From positions 558,001-622,000 of the forward strand of contig NZ_CANMYE010000001.1 of assembly GCF_947502065.1 (NCBI RefSeq): a stretch of DNA of 64,000 nucleotides, in the 5' to 3' direction. How positions within the stretch are numbered: position 1 is the stretch's first letter; each line of letters begins with the position of its first letter. The position numbers and the translations under genes were made by a program. The notes beneath the pieces are model-generated. The model had not been told where the DNA came from. It ran no database searches and was given only the letters and a program-made list of their open reading frames with translations. The stretch is from an uncultured Pseudoteredinibacter sp. (lineage in GTDB: Bacteria; Pseudomonadota; Gammaproteobacteria; Pseudomonadales; Cellvibrionaceae). Below, piece by piece: positions 42,990 to 51,084 of the stretch.

Positions 42990-43772
42990 ATGCGCCAGTT
43001 TACTTTTAGCGTTAGTGTTCTTTCTTTGTGGCTTCTTTTTAGTCAAATATCCATGGCGGATTACTTTTTGTCTGCCGGTCACCGTATTTACTATAGTGAT
43101 AACCAAGCGAGTGGGCAGAGCGTTGTTTTGGTTCATGGTTTTGGCATGGATTCCAGCATGTGGCATAACGCGGATTTTTATAACTATCTAGATAGCAACT
43201 ATAGAGTCATCAGCATTGACCTTAGAGGTCATGGTCAGAGCGACAAGCCCACTTCAGTTGACGAATATGGCCCCAATATTGGCTTAGATATAGTCCGGCT
43301 GTTAGACCAGCTTAAAATTGAATCCAGTCATATGATCGGCTTTTCGATGGGCTCTTATATGATCGCTAGATTACTGGTTACCCATCCTGAAAGGATTAAA
43401 TCAGCCGTTTTAGTCTCCGGTTTCTTTCCTGGAAATAGCAAACAAGAGAAAAAGTTCCAGGAACACATTGCTGAAGATATGCTTGCACATGGGGAGTTGG
43501 CCTTAGCTGCTGTCGCCAAAGGTTGGGCATATGATGCCGTCACTAAAAAGCAAGTTTCAGCCATAGTGGTTCCACTGCAGTTTGTGTTTGGAAGTGAAGA
43601 GTTGGATGACTTTTATCATTCCCAAAAAGCCATGCTAGAGCTGCCAAGAAATTCGCAGCCCATTAAAGTTATAGCAGGAGCGGATCATGATAGTCAAAAG
43701 GCCGCCATTTTACACCTTGAGCTTAGGTCTATCATTATTGATTTTTACCGGGCACTTAAGCCAGAACTCTGA
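42990..43772 (+). CDS. Exported alpha/beta hydrolase
   Basis: From the ATG at 42990 the protein has 260 residues with a signal peptide (RQFTFSVSVLSLWLLFSQIS then AMAD-like cleavage). The hydrolase fold has the oxyanion strand VVLVHGFGMDSSMW, the nucleophile elbow GFSMGS (Ser), an acidic residue region FGSEELDD and the final His in GADHDSQK. It probably hydrolyses an ester or lactone in the periplasm. The GTG six bases upstream is an alternative start. It converges with the TetR gene. Confidence 0.8.
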   Translation: MRQFTFSVSVLSLWLLFSQISMADYFLSAGHRIYYSDNQASGQSVVLVHGFGMDSSMWHNADFYNYLDSNYRVISIDLRGHGQSDKPTSVDEYGPNIGLDIVRLLDQLKIESSHMIGFSMGSYMIARLLVTHPERIKSAVLVSGFFPGNSKQEKKFQEHIAEDMLAHGELALAAVAKGWAYDAVTKKQVSAIVVPLQFVFGSEELDDFYHSQKAMLELPRNSQPIKVIAGADHDSQKAAILHLELRSIIIDFYRALKPEL

Positions 43773-43803
43773 ACAGTTGGAATTATAAATATTACTGGCG
43801 AGA

Positions 43804-44355
43804 TTATTGGAAGTATAGGCGCTTGATAATATCGAGGCTGTGTTTTGCGGATGCATTATCATCACAAACATAAGCTCGATTAATGGCACCATCAACCAAT
43901 AGACAGATAGAGTCGAGGAGTTCGGTCGAGTCTGTTGGAAGCTTACTGTTAATAAGATCTCTGAATCTGAATTGATGCGCTTTGCAGTATTCGGTGATCT
44001 CGCCACTATTTCCTTTGTATTCATAAGCGACATTGATAAAGAAGCAACCCTTAAAATCACCTAGTGCTTCGTTGCTTCCTGAAAACCAAAGATCAAGACC
44101 TGAAAATAGCGCTTCAACAACTTCTTGTTCACTCGCACCAGTAGGAATTATGGCATTAATCCATTGTAAATATTCTTCACTGCGTAATTTTAAAGCCTCT
44201 AAGATCAAACTCTCTTTGCTATCAAAGTGTTTATAAAGAGTTTTCTTAGAAATTCCTGAAACCTGCAGGATTTCATTGATACCCACGCTGTTTACGCCCT
44301 TTTGGTAAAACAGTTTGAGTGCACATTCTAGTAATTCTTGTTTTTTATCTGACAT
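43804..44355 (-). CDS. TetR-family regulator
   Basis: From the ATG at 44355 it has 183 residues. The helix-turn-helix is ALKLFYQKGVNSVGINEIL then SGISKKTLYKHFDSKESLI. The C-terminal ligand domain includes SNEALGDFKGCFFINVAYEY, typical of the NemR/AcrR-like branch that reacts with small electrophiles or aromatics. A longer frame to 44460 would translate through the operator and is rejected. The gene is divergent from the HPP gene and separated from it by a 46-bp perfect palindrome. Autoregulation and control of HPP are therefore likely. Confidence 0.85.
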   Translation of the reverse strand: MSDKKQELLECALKLFYQKGVNSVGINEILQVSGISKKTLYKHFDSKESLILEALKLRSEEYLQWINAIIPTGASEQEVVEALFSGLDLWFSGSNEALGDFKGCFFINVAYEYKGNSGEITEYCKAHQFRFRDLINSKLPTDSTELLDSICLLVDGAINRAYVCDDNASAKHSLDIIKRLYFQ

Positions 44356-44388
44356 ATTTAAACGTATGGTTTTGTAAGGCATATTGAC

Positions 44389-44434
44389 GAGGTACACCGA
44401 TCTGTCTACCATGGTAGACAGATCGGTGTACCTC
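44389..44434. promoter_or_regulatory. 46-bp perfect palindrome, TetR operator
   Basis: All 23 base pairs of each half match: GAGGTACACCGATCTGTC then TACCA, mirrored. It lies 33 bases upstream of the TetR start and ends one base before the HPP start codon. A bound repressor would cover both promoters and possibly the HPP initiation region. Confidence 0.8.
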
Positions 44435-44435
44435 A

Positions 44436-44930
44436 ATGGTAATGCCAAATGGATTTTCAAGTAAAGTGTTTAGTTTAAATTATATGTTGAGTGTATTTTC
44501 AGGCCTGTGTGCGGCGGTAGCCATTGCTATACTGGCTTTTTCCAATGAATTGTTTCCACAATACGGCATGCTAATGGCCCCTTTTGGAGCGACTGCGGTA
44601 TTGGTGTTCGGTTTGCCAAATAGCCCTTTGGCGCAGGCTAAAAATGTGATTTTTGGCCATGTCATTACGGCTAGTATTGGAGTTATCGTGTTTTACGCAT
44701 TAGGGGCTAGCCCTTGGTCAATGGGCTTGGCAACTGGCTTAGGCATCTCGGCGATGTTGCTAAGCGGAACAACACATCCCCCAGCGGGTGCAAATCCTAT
44801 TTTGGCGATTATGACCGCCCAAAGTTGGGAGTTCATTTTGTCGCCTGTCTTGCTTGGGGCTTTGAGTATTTGCCTTATGGGGTACCTGGCGAATTTAATT
44901 CGCTCTCGAATAGAGCCGATAGGTATGTAG
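44436..44930 (+). CDS. HPP-family integral membrane protein
   Basis: This 164-residue protein has four predicted helices. The family signature is LMAPFGATAVLVFGLPNSPL then AQAKNVIFGH, and later GTTHPPAGANPI, which contains the HPP motif. HPP proteins have been linked to nitrite transport in plastids and cyanobacteria, but bacterial roles vary. No ribosome site precedes the ATG at 44436 because the palindrome occupies that space. Translation from a leaderless message or from ATG 44442 or 44484 is possible. Control by the TetR protein is inferred. Confidence 0.75.
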   Translation: MVMPNGFSSKVFSLNYMLSVFSGLCAAVAIAILAFSNELFPQYGMLMAPFGATAVLVFGLPNSPLAQAKNVIFGHVITASIGVIVFYALGASPWSMGLATGLGISAMLLSGTTHPPAGANPILAIMTAQSWEFILSPVLLGALSICLMGYLANLIRSRIEPIGM

Positions 44931-45002
44931 TTTTTAAGCTGATCGGTACATGATTCAAAACTATTAATAATGTCAAAAACACTAGGTGAGTAGGTAAAAA
45001 TA

Positions 45003-45485
45003 ATGCTTAAACGAAAACTTCTGAATGTATTGGCGCTTTGTCTATTGGTTTTAAGTCCATTGACGAGCAGCTACGGACAAACACCTTATACCAAGGGGTT
45101 TGACCATATAGGTTTAACCGTTAAAGATCTGCAAGCCTCTACAAGCTTCTTTGTGGACACCTTGGGCTGGCGCTTAACCTACGAAGATAAAGAGTATCCG
45201 GCAAGTTTTGTCAGTGACGGCAATATGTTTTTAACGCTTTGGCAGGTTAAAGATCAGGCTCAAGCCATAGATTTTAACCGCAAGCAAAATGTCGGCTTGC
45301 ACCATTTGGCGATTAAAGTAAAGAGCTTTGAAGCTCTCGATAAGCTGTATGAAAAGTTGAAGGAGCATCCGGGTGTCGTTATCGAGTTTGCCCCAGAGCT
45401 AGCCTATGGCGGCCCGGCAAAACATATGATGGTTCGCGAGCCTAGTGGCAACCGCTTAGAGTTTAAACATTCTCCGGCTCGATAG
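45003..45485 (+). CDS. Exported VOC (glyoxalase/bleomycin-resistance) protein
   Basis: This 160-residue protein has a signal peptide (LLNVLALCLLVLSPLTSSYG) and one vicinal-oxygen-chelate domain: FDHIGLTVKDLQASTSFFVD, then GLHHLAIKVKSFEALDKLYE, then REPSGNRLEFKH. The likely metal ligands are the first His, the second HHLA His and the Glu of LEFKH. A periplasmic VOC protein is less common than cytosolic ones. Substrate and reaction are unknown. Confidence 0.75.
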   Translation: MLKRKLLNVLALCLLVLSPLTSSYGQTPYTKGFDHIGLTVKDLQASTSFFVDTLGWRLTYEDKEYPASFVSDGNMFLTLWQVKDQAQAIDFNRKQNVGLHHLAIKVKSFEALDKLYEKLKEHPGVVIEFAPELAYGGPAKHMMVREPSGNRLEFKHSPAR

Positions 45486-45556
45486 TTGTTAGGTTTGGCG
45501 CTGCAAATTTCTAGAAATTTCTGCCATTTCTTAGGTGGCTAGCATACCTTAAGTGT

Positions 45557-46504
45557 CTACCATAATTGGGCCGCGCCAATGACACCCGCCGAGTCACCTT
45601 GCTTTGCCGCAACAGTGCGGCACAGTAGCTCGTCACTAAAAACATACCGCTGTAATGCTGTAGGTAAATCTTCATACAACTGATCAATATTAGAAAGCCC
45701 ACCACCGAGTACGATAACCTCTGGATCAAGAATATTGATGACGTTTGCTAAGGCGAGGGCCAACATTTCTACATAGTGCTTCATTGTTTGCTGGGCTTTG
45801 GCTTCTCCTTCGGCGGCTGCTTGGGCAATGCTCGCTGCATTTCTGAGAGATGCCGGTTTGTTCAGTTCCCAGTCGCTTTGGCTTAGGGCGGGGCCGCTTA
45901 ACCAGCTTTCTACACAATTGTGGCGGCCGCAATAACAGACGCGTTTGTTTTGGTAGTGGCTTAATTGATCGAGTTTTAAGTTCTCGCTATCCACTAAAGC
46001 GCCTAGGGCCAGCGGGTTATGGCCCCATTCACCGGCGATATGGCTGGGCCCTTGTAAGAGTTTCTGATTGATGACAATGCCGCCACCCACGCCTGTGCCC
46101 AAGATGACGCCAAATACTGAGTTGGCCCCTTTTGCGGCACCGTAGCAAGCTTCTGCCAAGGCAAAACAGTCGGCATCATTAGCTAGTCGCACAGGTCGTT
46201 GCAATAAACTCTCAAGATCGCTTTTGAGTGGCTGGCCATTCAAACAGGTGCTGTTGCAGTTCTTCATTAAATTGTCGCGAGTGGAAGGGGAGCCAGGGCT
46301 GCCTATTCCTAAAGGTAGCGATTCACTTGAGTGTTTTTTGTCCAGCTGCTCTAGCAATGAGGCTATGCTGTTTAGGGTCGCTTGATAGTCATTCTGTGGG
46401 GTGGCCACGCGAATACGTTCTATGACGGCCCCATCGACATCTAATAGAGCCGCTTCTATTTTGCTTCCGCCTAGGTCTATACCTAGTTTTCTCTTATCGG
46501 TCAT
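45557..46504 (-). CDS. ROK-family sugar kinase, fructokinase-like
   Basis: From the ATG at 46504 it has 315 residues. The ATP-binding block is LGIDLGGSKIEAALLDVDG, the sugar site is LANDADCFALAEACYGAA, GTGVGGGIVIN follows, and the ROK zinc motif is in CYCGRHNCVESWLSGPAL with an upstream His. Relatives include Mak (fructokinase) and NagK; the Mak-like GEWGHNPL supports a hexokinase-type activity on fructose or a related sugar. The longer frame to 46555 adds 17 residues without a ribosome site. Confidence 0.82.
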   Translation of the reverse strand: MTDKRKLGIDLGGSKIEAALLDVDGAVIERIRVATPQNDYQATLNSIASLLEQLDKKHSSESLPLGIGSPGSPSTRDNLMKNCNSTCLNGQPLKSDLESLLQRPVRLANDADCFALAEACYGAAKGANSVFGVILGTGVGGGIVINQKLLQGPSHIAGEWGHNPLALGALVDSENLKLDQLSHYQNKRVCYCGRHNCVESWLSGPALSQSDWELNKPASLRNAASIAQAAAEGEAKAQQTMKHYVEMLALALANVINILDPEVIVLGGGLSNIDQLYEDLPTALQRYVFSDELLCRTVAAKQGDSAGVIGAAQLW

Positions 46505-46607
46505 TTTTATATTGCCAATCCCCAATTGTTGGCCGCTGGCTTTATGCCCAATCACTCAATTCGTCATGGTATCGCTCGTCTCACTTTCTTGCTACCGCCT
46601 GAGCTGC

Positions 46608-46613
46608 TAAAAT
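46608..46613 (+). promoter_or_regulatory. Extended -10 of the yebC paralogue
   Basis: TGCTAAAATCACGCC carries an extended -10 (TGC TAAAAT), 34 bases before the start codon. Very similar sequences precede pyrF (57716-57730) and rfbA (63425-63440). Confidence 0.45.
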
Positions 46614-46646
46614 CACGCCCTTTTAAAGCAGTGATGGACGATTCCT

Positions 46647-47360
46647 ATGGGCAGAGCTTTCCAAAACCGAAAAGAGTCGATGGCCAAAACATCGAATATG
46701 AAAGCCAAGGTTTACAGTAAATATGGTCGTGAGATCTATGTTTGCGCCAAATCTGGCGGTGTTGACCCTGATGGTAACCTTGCTTTGCGCTCGATGATCG
46801 AACGCGCTAAGAAAGATCAGGTGCCAAGTCATGTGATCCAAAAGGCTATTGATAAAGCCAAAGGTGGTGGTGGGGAAGACTATTCTACCGCTCGATACGA
46901 GGGGTTTGGGCCGAGTAATACCATGGTAATTGTTGATTGCCTCACGGATAACCCCAACCGTACCTTCGGTGATGTACGCACCTGCTTCAACAAGGCTAAA
47001 GCCAAGATTGGCTCTCAGGGTACTGTAAGCCATATGTTTGATCATTCCGCGATTTTGGTTTTCGCCGGTGATGATGAAGACGCTGTTTTGGAAGCGTTGA
47101 TGATGGCAGATGTCGATGTTACTGATATCGAGCTGGAAGATGGTAAGGTAACAGTATTTGCGCCACACACTGAGTCCCATAAAGCCAAGCAGGCCTTGTT
47201 AGAAGCCATGGGTGAAATCGAATTCGATGTCGATGAAATTCAGTTTGTGCCACAAACCACAACCCCTGTAGCGCCTGATGACCAAGAAAATTTCGATAAG
47301 CTTATCGATATGCTAGAAGACTTGGATGATGTTCAGCGAGTGTTCCATAACGCTGAATAA
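46647..47360 (+). CDS. YebC/PmpR-family protein, YeeN type
   Basis: This 237-residue protein of the YebC/TACO1 family starts [18 protein letters not shown]. It has the conserved [39 protein letters not shown] and [16 protein letters not shown]. Family members act as transcriptional regulators and as translation factors that relieve ribosome stalling at proline-rich stretches. The YeeN-like branch is a paralogue, separate from the yebC next to ruvC. A clear hairpin terminator follows. Confidence 0.88.
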   Translation: MGRAFQNRKESMAKTSNMKAKVYSKYGREIYVCAKSGGVDPDGNLALRSMIERAKKDQVPSHVIQKAIDKAKGGGGEDYSTARYEGFGPSNTMVIVDCLTDNPNRTFGDVRTCFNKAKAKIGSQGTVSHMFDHSAILVFAGDDEDAVLEALMMADVDVTDIELEDGKVTVFAPHTESHKAKQALLEAMGEIEFDVDEIQFVPQTTTPVAPDDQENFDKLIDMLEDLDDVQRVFHNAE

Positions 47361-47377
47361 TACGCCTCTGTATCTAA

Positions 47378-47412
47378 CCATTAACCTCAAGACCTAGTTT
47401 TGAGGTTAATGG
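47378..47412 (+). terminator. Terminator of the yebC paralogue
   Basis: CCATTAACCTCAA (47378-47390) pairs perfectly with TTGAGGTTAATGG (47400-47412). The downstream T run is short (TGTTT). Confidence 0.65.
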
Positions 47413-47517
47413 TGTTTAATCTATTTTTAGCTAAATGTTGATTTGATTTTTAGCTTTTTCTTCTCTTGCCTCCCCCCCCTTTCTAAGATCTCGAATTTTA
47501 AATACAAGCACAATGTA

Positions 47518-47633
47518 GCGTGTTCTGGTGGCCTTAGGGCTTCTCAGGGCTTGTCCGAATCGGATGAGGACGAGAGCTAGCATGGAGGTTGCTTTTTGCG
47601 ACCCTGAGAAGCCCTAAGGTCGCCAGAGCATGC
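47518..47633 (+). repeat. 116-bp long-hairpin element, family C copy 1
   Basis: The 32-base arms (47518-47549 and 47602-47633) pair without mismatch if four G-T wobbles are allowed. The 52-base core contains CTTGTCCGAATCGG, GAGGACGAGAGCT and GCATGG. The element at 62774-62889 has the same total length, arm length and core, but different arm sequence. Confidence 0.8.
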
Positions 47634-47710
47634 GGCTGTCTAAATAACTAAAGTGCAGTTGGGTCGATTTTAGCCCTTATGGTAGTTGGTCTGGAACACG
47701 CTTAAACCAT

Positions 47711-47770
47711 GGATTCGCGCCATCCGGGCGCTCAGCCTCCGGCCAAGCCCAAAATCCCTCCAAGGGATTT
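47711..47770 (-). repeat. 60-bp stem-loop unit, copy 3
   Basis: On the minus strand: stem AAATCCC-TTGGA-GGGATTT, then GGGCTTGGCC, GGAGGCTGAGC, CCGGATG and CGAATCC. The loop and tail match copies 1 and 2 at 26.9 kb; the stem is different. Confidence 0.8.
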
Positions 47771-47797
47771 GGTCGCGGGCGCTCGACTTCACAGCGT

Positions 47798-47858
47798 GGA
47801 TTCGCATCGTCCGGGTGCTCAGCCTTCGGCCAAGCCCAAATTTCTTCCGGGGAAGTTT
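47798..47858 (-). repeat. 60-bp stem-loop unit, copy 4
   Basis: On the minus strand: stem AAACTTC with a modified CCCGG loop, then GGGCTTGGCC, GAAGGCTGAGC, CCGGACG and CGAATCC. The right side of the stem carries extra bases, so this copy is partly degraded or slipped. Confidence 0.7.
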
Positions 47859-48005
47859 GTCATGCTGCTCTACGGTTCCTAAGCAACCACCATAAGGGCT
47901 AAAATCTACAAAGTGCCACCTTTAAAAAAGAGAGATAATTGGCTTTTCATATAGTCTTCATATCCAAGCACTAAGCTACAATCGATAAAAATACAGGATA
48001 TTGAT

Positions 48006-49097
48006 ATGCGTACTCCTTTAGCTTCACTGCTACTTATAAGCACATTCCTGATGGCATCGCTTGCAGCTCAAGTTATGGCATCACCGAAACAAACCCATGC
48101 AAATAACAGCAAAGCACTGGTGATAGCCCACCGTGGCGCGAGTGGCTATTTGCCAGAGCACAGCCTTGCAGCAAAGGCTCTAGCGTATGGCATGGGAGCT
48201 GACTATATCGAACAAGATGTGGTGATGAGCAAGGATAATGCTTTATTGGTATTGCATGACCCTTATTTAGATCGTGTCACCAATGTAGCCGAGATATTCC
48301 CAGGGCGTGCCAGAGAAGATGGTCGCTATTATGCAATCGATTTCACCCTAGCAGAGATCAAGCAGCTAGAGATGACCGAGATTTTCGAGCGCAAAGACGG
48401 CAAGCCTAAACAAAAATACCCCGAACGATTCCCCGTCTGGAAATCCAGTTTTAAAGTCTCCACTTTGGCGGAAGAGTTGGAGCTTATTCAAGGCCTCAAC
48501 CAAAGTACCGGTAAAAATATCGGTATATATCCAGAAATTAAAGCGCCGGCCCTGCACCGAGCTGCCGGAAAAGATATTAGCTTGGCCGTATTGAAAGAGC
48601 TAAAGAAGTTTGGCTATAGCAAAGCAAGCGATAAGGTGTTTTTACAGTGCTTCGATGCGCATGAGCTGCAGCGAATCAACTCAAAGCTGATGCCTAAACT
48701 GGGAATGGATCTAAAACTGGTACAGCTGATTGCAATGACTGAGTGGGGTGAAACCCTGCGTAATAACGCCATGGGCTTAAAACCAGAGCCCTATAATTAT
48801 GACTGGATGATGAAGCCGGGTGCGGCGCAGAAAATCGCCGAATATGCCGAAGGTATTGGCCCTTGGTTTCCCATGCTGGTCGATAGAAATACCGGCAAGC
48901 CAAATCATATGGTACAAGAAGCCCATCAAGCCGGCTTGCTGGTTCATCCATACACATTTAGGGCCGACAAAGGACAAGTTCCGCCTCAGTTTAAAAACTT
49001 CGAAGAGTATTTGGCCTATTTCTATAATGTTGTAGGCGTTGATGGCGTTTTTACAGACTTTCCGGATAGGACAGTGAAACTGCGAGATTCACTATAG
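48006..49097 (+). CDS. glpQ: Periplasmic glycerophosphodiester phosphodiesterase
   Basis: The enzyme hydrolyses glycerophosphodiesters to glycerol 3-phosphate and an alcohol. The 363-residue precursor has a signal peptide ending near QVMASP. The GDPD barrel motifs are VIAHRGASGYLPEHSLAAK (catalytic His), DYIEQDVVMSKDNALLVLHD (Glu, Asp and second His) and YPEIKAP. These match E. coli GlpQ closely in length and order. No glpT neighbours it here. Confidence 0.9.
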   Translation: MRTPLASLLLISTFLMASLAAQVMASPKQTHANNSKALVIAHRGASGYLPEHSLAAKALAYGMGADYIEQDVVMSKDNALLVLHDPYLDRVTNVAEIFPGRAREDGRYYAIDFTLAEIKQLEMTEIFERKDGKPKQKYPERFPVWKSSFKVSTLAEELELIQGLNQSTGKNIGIYPEIKAPALHRAAGKDISLAVLKELKKFGYSKASDKVFLQCFDAHELQRINSKLMPKLGMDLKLVQLIAMTEWGETLRNNAMGLKPEPYNYDWMMKPGAAQKIAEYAEGIGPWFPMLVDRNTGKPNHMVQEAHQAGLLVHPYTFRADKGQVPPQFKNFEEYLAYFYNVVGVDGVFTDFPDRTVKLRDSL

Positions 49098-49150
49098 AAA
49101 AGCGCTGGCTTTTATGGCCTGTGATCTTCTCGTTCAATAGAACGGCTTTC

Positions 49151-49762
49151 TTATGCAAGTGCCAATTGAATTGATAGTAGGCTAAGCCAAATAAGCTGCA
49201 CCCAATACGATAGTCGCTGATACAAGCCGACAGCGCCTTTTTCGTTAAAGACTGTCGCCAATTTATAAAGAAAGTAGCCCGCGAGTAACACAGCCAATAT
49301 AGATACCGCTCTAAACCAAGTCGGCAGAAAAGTTTTCTCTGGCGCGAATGCGATCAGTATAGGAGCGATAAACAAAGAAAGCAGCATAAAAAAACCGGCC
49401 CAAGAATGAATTTGGCAGGCGCTGCTGGGCGTTTCGGTATACGGGTCTTTATCCATAGGGAAAAAACCTGCGACCCAGGTGCCCAAGCCGTGCACAATAA
49501 TCATCACCCCGCTGAGTGTTAATGCCCAATTGTTTTCTGGCAGTGCTAACAAATAGCCACCAAAGGCGCAAAAGATAAAGCCTAGTGGATAATTATTAAT
49601 AAGTGGCGACAGGGTTTGGGTAGGGCTTCCGGCAGCGCCTAACTCACTACAAAATTGCCGGCGATGATTATAGTTGGGGTAAAACTTTGCGGCGATATAC
49701 ACGCCGAGTGAAATCCAAACAGTGGCAATTAGGCCACTTAGGGCAAATAGCTGCTCTAGCAC
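49151..49762 (-). CDS. DUF998-like membrane protein
   Basis: This 203-residue protein has six predicted helices. The DUF998 hallmark is RRQFCSELGAAGSPTQTLSP near residue 35, and MIIVHGLGTWVAGFFPMDKD in the middle resembles the family's ...FP.D motif. The function is unknown. It follows the MarR pair on the same strand by 44 bases and may be regulated by them. Confidence 0.7.
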   Translation of the reverse strand: MLEQLFALSGLIATVWISLGVYIAAKFYPNYNHRRQFCSELGAAGSPTQTLSPLINNYPLGFIFCAFGGYLLALPENNWALTLSGVMIIVHGLGTWVAGFFPMDKDPYTETPSSACQIHSWAGFFMLLSLFIAPILIAFAPEKTFLPTWFRAVSILAVLLAGYFLYKLATVFNEKGAVGLYQRLSYWVQLIWLSLLSIQLALA

Positions 49763-49806
49763 GAGCTTGATCCTTGTTGGCTAATAACAAACGTCGAGAG
49801 CTGATT

Positions 49807-50229
49807 TTATTTGCCTGTGATGGTCTTTTGCAATAGGGCCGTTAATTGCTGCTTCTCTTCTTGGCTTAAATGAGAAAAGGTTTGTTGTTCGTGGGTATTG
49901 GCCAAAGGAATCAGCTCCTCCATCAAGGCTTTGCCCTTGGGAGTAAGTGAAACAAAAACCTGACGCCGATTCTCGATATCTTTATTGCGCTCTAGAAGGC
50001 CATCTTTGGCTAAGCGATCTAGGGATTTACTGACCGTGGGTTGATTGAGTAAAACCATTTCCACCAATTCACTGACGGTGCGTTTATCATCCCAGCAGCT
50101 GGCGAGAATGCGCCAACTGCTTATAGGAATCTGATACTGCTTGAGCCGTAAGTGGAATTCACTGCTGGTGATATGGCTGGCTTTAGCCAATAAAAAGCCC
50201 AGGTAATTCTGTGCAAATCCGTGGGGCAT
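49807..50229 (-). CDS. MarR-family regulator, second of an overlapping pair
   Basis: This 140-residue protein has a winged helix at about 30-100: ISSWRILASCWDDKRTVSEL, then LLNQPTVSKSLDRLAKDGLL, then the D-x-R wing KDIENRRQVFVSLTPKG. Its ATG overlaps the stop codon of the upstream MarR gene (TGATG), so the two are co-translated and may form heterodimers. Likely targets are the DUF998 gene and the divergent cyclase/IOR genes. Confidence 0.85.
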   Translation of the reverse strand: MPHGFAQNYLGFLLAKASHITSSEFHLRLKQYQIPISSWRILASCWDDKRTVSELVEMVLLNQPTVSKSLDRLAKDGLLERNKDIENRRQVFVSLTPKGKALMEELIPLANTHEQQTFSHLSQEEKQQLTALLQKTITGK

Positions 50230-50711
50230 CAGACAACCGTGTTTTCTAAGTGCTTACGAAGCTTACCAACGGTTTCAATCAGCATCTTTTCTTCTTCATT
50301 GCTGAGTACGCTAAAAACATGGTCTACCCAGTTTTCATGATCATTTACCATGCGCTGAAACTCTTCACGGCCTTTGTCGGCTAAAAATACATCGCTGATG
50401 CGACGATCCTCTCGGTTTGGCTTGCGAATGATTAATTGGTCTTCTTCCATTCGGTCAAGCAAGCGAGTGATGTTGCCTTTGGAGGCCAAAAGGCTCTTGG
50501 CGAGCTTGGTGGTGCTGACTGTGTCACCGTCCATAGCGTCTAGGTTCGCCAGTACATCAAAGCGAGTGAGCGAGCTTTTAAAGGTCTTGTCTAGATGACT
50601 GTTGGTCATTTGCTCCATGCGCTTGGAGCATTTCAAAAGCTGTAGCCAAGCACGCAGGGCGTTTTTACTGTGACTGTCGTTATAGGTTTTGTCTTGTTGT
50701 GCTGTGTCCAT
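50229..50711 (-). CDS. MarR-family regulator, first of an overlapping pair
   Basis: This 160-residue protein has LTRFDVLANLDAMDGDTVST, then LLASKGNITRLLDRMEEDQL and the wing RKPNREDRRISDVFLADKG. It is diverged from its downstream partner, so this is unlikely to be a recent duplication. It is transcribed away from the cyclase gene. The inverted repeat at 50775-50802 lies between them. Confidence 0.85.
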   Translation of the reverse strand: MDTAQQDKTYNDSHSKNALRAWLQLLKCSKRMEQMTNSHLDKTFKSSLTRFDVLANLDAMDGDTVSTTKLAKSLLASKGNITRLLDRMEEDQLIIRKPNREDRRISDVFLADKGREEFQRMVNDHENWVDHVFSVLSNEEEKMLIETVGKLRKHLENTVV

Positions 50712-50774
50712 GGATTCTTATCGTCTCAATTGCGGGTGCCTACCATTGCACCATTTGGCCATTGTACCCCTGAT

Positions 50775-50802
50775 TGCCAGTGTAAAAGAACCTTACACGG
50801 CA
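50775..50802. promoter_or_regulatory. Inverted repeat in the MarR/cyclase divergent region
   Basis: TGCC-A-GTGTAA and TTACAC-GGCA face each other across 7 bases. Size and place (64 bases upstream of the MarR start) fit a MarR operator. The rest of the 373-base gap up to 51084 shows only the terminator-like hairpin at 50822-50848. Confidence 0.45.
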
Positions 50803-50821
50803 TGTATTTGACCCAGATCGT

Positions 50822-50848
50822 AAAAACCAAGCTTATTTCTTGGTTTTT
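50822..50848. terminator. Bidirectional terminator-like hairpin
   Basis: AAAAACCAAG-CTTATTT-CTTGGTTTTT has T runs on both strands. Inside a divergent promoter region it may insulate the two transcription units. Confidence 0.6.
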
Positions 50849-51084
50849 ATTGGCGCACTGAGATTTATGCGATTTTACGGGGTTGAGAATAGTGCGTGCT
50901 AAAATTGTTTACAAGTTAAAGAATTACTCATAATATATATTTCAACATAAGGCATGAGCTGCGTTTGCAGCATGGCCGTAGTGTGGCAAAGTATGGTTTT
51001 GCAAGTACGGAAAATAAGGGTTAGCCCCATTAGTGGGTGCTAATCCATTGAATCGAATTAATAAGAATAGCGAGAGGATTCCCT

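Larger units (their letters stand above)
47666..47906 (-). repeat. Long-hairpin element with two 60-bp units (241 bp)
   Basis: The 23-base arms (47666-47688 and 47884-47906, GATTTTAGCCCTTATGG and complement) differ at one position that is a G-T wobble on the minus strand. Two stem-loop units are carried on the minus strand. The element starts 33 bases after the neighbouring 116-bp element. Confidence 0.75.

Noticed and set aside
44356..44460. Extended N-terminus for the TetR regulator
   Set aside because: The extension is translated from the palindromic operator and has no TetR similarity.
47686..47895. Open frame of 69 codons rich in Arg and Pro across the repeat element
   Set aside because: The sequence is explained by the two stem-loop units; codon pattern follows the repeats and there is no ribosome site.
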